Source: an uncultured Eubacterium sp.
GTDB lineage: Bacteria > Bacillota > Clostridia > Oscillospirales > Acutalibacteraceae
DNA: 64,000 nt
Direction: 5' to 3'
NCBI RefSeq assembly: GCF_934561735.1
Contig: NZ_CAKTGT010000006.1
Coordinates: forward strand, 1 to 64,000
Position 1 is the first letter of the stretch. Each line of letters starts with the position of its first letter. Of this stretch, positions 62,033-64,000 are shown piece by piece. Below the pieces are notes generated by a model, which saw only the letters and a list, made by a program, of their open reading frames with translations, was not told the DNA's origin and did no database searches. The position numbers were made by a program, and so were the translations under genes.

Positions 62033-63934
62033 CTATTGCCAAATCAAGAAATTGTCGCCAAACCGCCAGTAGTCCTCGCCGAGTTTTTCTCTCATTTCTT
62101 TGTAATAAATCGCATAGTCCTTTGCATTTATATATCCGTCACCGTTGAGGTCATATCCTTTAAGTGCAACGGTACCGAAATCATAGTTTCCGTTATTCGT
62201 AACATCAATTTTTCTCACAATATTTCCGCCGTAAAGATTATTGAATGTAATATAGCAATCTTCAAAAGTCCTGATTGCAAATGTACCGTCATCATTTACA
62301 TTGTATCTTCTGCCGTCAACGGTAATATACACATGAGAATACGGCACATCCTCATTATGGGTATAAAAGCTATCCTCTGCCATAACGCACTTACCGGTAA
62401 CAACATACGAAGTTGTAGGTACAAAATTATCCTTGTAGCTTACATTGCAATTAATGCAGTAATGAAGAGTGTAGCCGTCATCGTCAGCGGTCGGTTCAAC
62501 AACCTTTTGAGCATAACTGTGTTCAACATAAATATCATATGTTGCGGTTTTGTCGCCTAAAGAAAGCAAGCCGTTGTTATTTCCGCAAGCAAAAGGCTTT
62601 TCACGCTGATTGTCAACAATTTTAAGGTGCTCGCCCGCAATATAATCATCAATAAAGAGACTGTCAACCGTACCGTCGGCAAAAGTTAAATCAACAACAA
62701 AAGCCTTCATCATATCTTTTGTTATATCAAAAATCCTGTTGTTGCCGACAAGTCTGCCGTCTGCCGCATTTAAGGTGATTTTACCGTTATAAACATCAAA
62801 ATTTTCAATGTTTTGAGGATAAACACGAACGCTGAAGTTACCCGTCATTTTCATTGAGGTAACATACAAATCATATGTTTTGCCTTTATTTAAAATTTGT
62901 TTTATTCCAAATCCGTTTTGGCTTAAATCAATATCGTCATTTTGGGCTATAATCTCACCGTCAAGATACAGTTTTGCATAAGTATCGCATCCGCCGACAG
63001 AATACATCACATACTCCTGAGTTTTATCCGGAGTAAATGTATAATGAAAGCTATCGCCGATATTGTCATCCGTAAAGGAAGCGGCATATTCCACACCGCA
63101 TTTTACAGGCACTTCATCAAGCAAAACATAATCAAAGCCGTTTCCCTGAGCGTAACTGTAAGCAGGAGAATTTTTGAAAACGCCCATGGTAAATCCGTCT
63201 GTCTTGGTTGTGCTGTTGATATAACCGAACGATTTTGCATTGCACGAAACATTCATAGAAAAGTTAACGGATTTTAAGTTTGGGCATCCCAAAAAAGCCG
63301 ACAGCGAAACCGCGGTGGTTTGCGTGAGCGAAGCAAAATTAACCTCATTGAGTGCCGAGCAGGCGTAAAAAGAGTTTTTGCCTACAGCGGTAACGCTTGA
63401 CGGAATATTCACACTTTTAAGGCTGCGACAATTATAAAACGCACTGTCGCCGATTGTTTTAACCGATGACGGCAAATTAACCGTTTCCATATATATGCAA
63501 TTATAAAAAGCGTAATCCGAAATTGTCTGCACGCCAAACGGAAGGGTCCATTCTTTCATTCCTCTCGTGCACGACAGAGAATATCTGCCGATTTTTTTAA
63601 GACTTCGAGGAAGCGAAAACGAGGTTGCCCCCACTTGATAAAACAAATAATTGCCTATGGAAGTTATGCCCTCGGCAACCACAACATTTTGAATTTTATC
63701 GCTTTCCCAATCAGCCCACGGCCGATCTTTTGAATTGTTTGAAAGATTCGGAACATCTCCCTCACCGTTTATAAAAAATGTTTTTGTCGTTTCGTCATAT
63801 TTATAAAAAGTGTTGCTGTCTTTTATTCTCGTACCCAAATCGTCATCAGCCGCAAACGAAACCGACTCAAATGAAAAAGAAGCAGTAACAAACAAAGCTA
63901 TAGCAAGAAAAATGCTAAATAACCGTTTCATCAT
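62033..63934 (-). CDS. secreted BspA-like LRR protein with dockerin-like C-terminus
   Basis: A 633-residue secreted protein. The signal peptide ends near VSFAA (about residue 28). LRR_5 repeats fill about 80-240, for example TISDYAFYNCIYMETVNLPS, KTIGDSAFYNCRSLKSVNIP. A middle beta region (about 250-400) resembles a pre-peptidase C-type domain. The C-terminus has a single calcium-loop repeat, DLNGDGYINAKDYAIYYK, as in one half of a dockerin. Either of two adjacent ATGs (63934 or 63931) could start it after GGAGG. Likely a surface or cellulosome-like adhesin. Confidence 0.8.
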   Translation of the reverse strand: MMKRLFSIFLAIALFVTASFSFESVSFAADDDLGTRIKDSNTFYKYDETTKTFFINGEGDVPNLSNNSKDRPWADWESDKIQNVVVAEGITSIGNYLFYQVGATSFSLPRSLKKIGRYSLSCTRGMKEWTLPFGVQTISDYAFYNCIYMETVNLPSSVKTIGDSAFYNCRSLKSVNIPSSVTAVGKNSFYACSALNEVNFASLTQTTAVSLSAFLGCPNLKSVNFSMNVSCNAKSFGYINSTTKTDGFTMGVFKNSPAYSYAQGNGFDYVLLDEVPVKCGVEYAASFTDDNIGDSFHYTFTPDKTQEYVMYSVGGCDTYAKLYLDGEIIAQNDDIDLSQNGFGIKQILNKGKTYDLYVTSMKMTGNFSVRVYPQNIENFDVYNGKITLNAADGRLVGNNRIFDITKDMMKAFVVDLTFADGTVDSLFIDDYIAGEHLKIVDNQREKPFACGNNNGLLSLGDKTATYDIYVEHSYAQKVVEPTADDDGYTLHYCINCNVSYKDNFVPTTSYVVTGKCVMAEDSFYTHNEDVPYSHVYITVDGRRYNVNDDGTFAIRTFEDCYITFNNLYGGNIVRKIDVTNNGNYDFGTVALKGYDLNGDGYINAKDYAIYYKEMREKLGEDYWRFGDNFLIWQ

Positions 63935-63952
63935 ACCGCCTCCAATAAAAAA

Positions 63953-64000
63953 TTAATCGTTTTCCTCTATATGCTCAAGTCCCATTGCAATAATTGTACG
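63953..64000 (-). CDS. 3' end of an unidentified minus-strand gene
   Basis: The last 15 codons of a frame that enters from the right edge, reading RTIIAMGLEHIEEND before TAA. It looks like real coding sequence because it ends 19 bases before the next gene's start, with that gene's GGAGG between them. It is too short to identify. Confidence 0.4.
   Translation of the reverse strand, partial: RTIIAMGLEHIEEND

Overview
The window looks like chromosome from a low-GC, Gram-positive Clostridia, most like a gut Oscillospiraceae/Ruminococcaceae anaerobe. This is inferred from AT-rich intergenic DNA with strong AGGAGG-type ribosome sites, many Cys-lipobox solute-binding lipoproteins, a class B sortase with an SPATG substrate, an LCP cell-wall protein, BspA-like leucine-rich-repeat proteins and a dockerin-like end. 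No species can be named from the sequence alone. No prophage, CRISPR array or intact insertion sequence was seen. The only mobile-looking DNA is a patch of tRNA 3' fragments and hairpins near 9.55-9.93 kb and a possible dispersed repeat near 12.5 kb.

Layout. 1-8.2 kb (minus): mglBAC galactose importer, preceded by a YesN/YesM-type two-component pair carrying its own sugar-binding lipoprotein. 8.3-9.5 kb (plus): two alkylation-repair genes. 9.5-10.05 kb: tRNA-Arg(ACG) with tRNA-end fragments. 10.1-15.6 kb: small redox and zinc-ribbon proteins, a lipoprotein, a MATE exporter and rsmA. 15.7-19.8 kb (plus): a MarR regulator with a heterodimeric ABC exporter behind a strong promoter and double palindrome. 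19.9-22.9 kb (plus): sortase substrate, sortase B, LCP protein. 23-29.3 kb (minus): a tightly packed operon of D-amino acid aminotransferase, both halves of D-glutamate cyclase as separate genes, 5-oxoprolinase PxpB/C/A and alanine racemase. 29.4-32.5 kb (minus): a TPP-riboswitch-controlled thiamine-precursor importer. 32.5-38.3 kb (minus): MgtE, two envelope proteins, ribulose-phosphate epimerase and a GH36 alpha-galactosidase. 38.4-43.3 kb: two divergent amino-acid ABC importers around a control region with ARG-box-like sites. 43.5-46.9 kb (plus): a coupled MFS transporter and membrane LRR protein. 47-50.7 kb (minus): response regulator, histidine kinase and HtrA protease. 50.8-54 kb: a DUF815 ATPase, then a FadR-type regulator followed by ilvC. 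54.2-57.5 kb (minus): a MacB-like permease and an unusual HlyD-type adaptor with embedded zinc ribbons. 57.7-61.9 kb (minus): purE-M-N-O-D, with archaeal-type PurO. 62-63.9 kb: a secreted LRR protein.

The most notable system is the 23-29.3 kb operon. Read together, the genes predict L-Ala to D-Ala (Alr), D-Ala plus 2-oxoglutarate to D-Glu (Dat), D-Glu to 5-oxoproline (split cyclase), and 5-oxoproline to L-Glu at the cost of ATP (PxpABC). Much of the rest is nutrient sensing and uptake: galactosides (Mgl, its sensor, GH36), thiamine precursors, basic or polar amino acids, and Mg2+. All functions rest on reading protein motifs and gene order; no database search was run.
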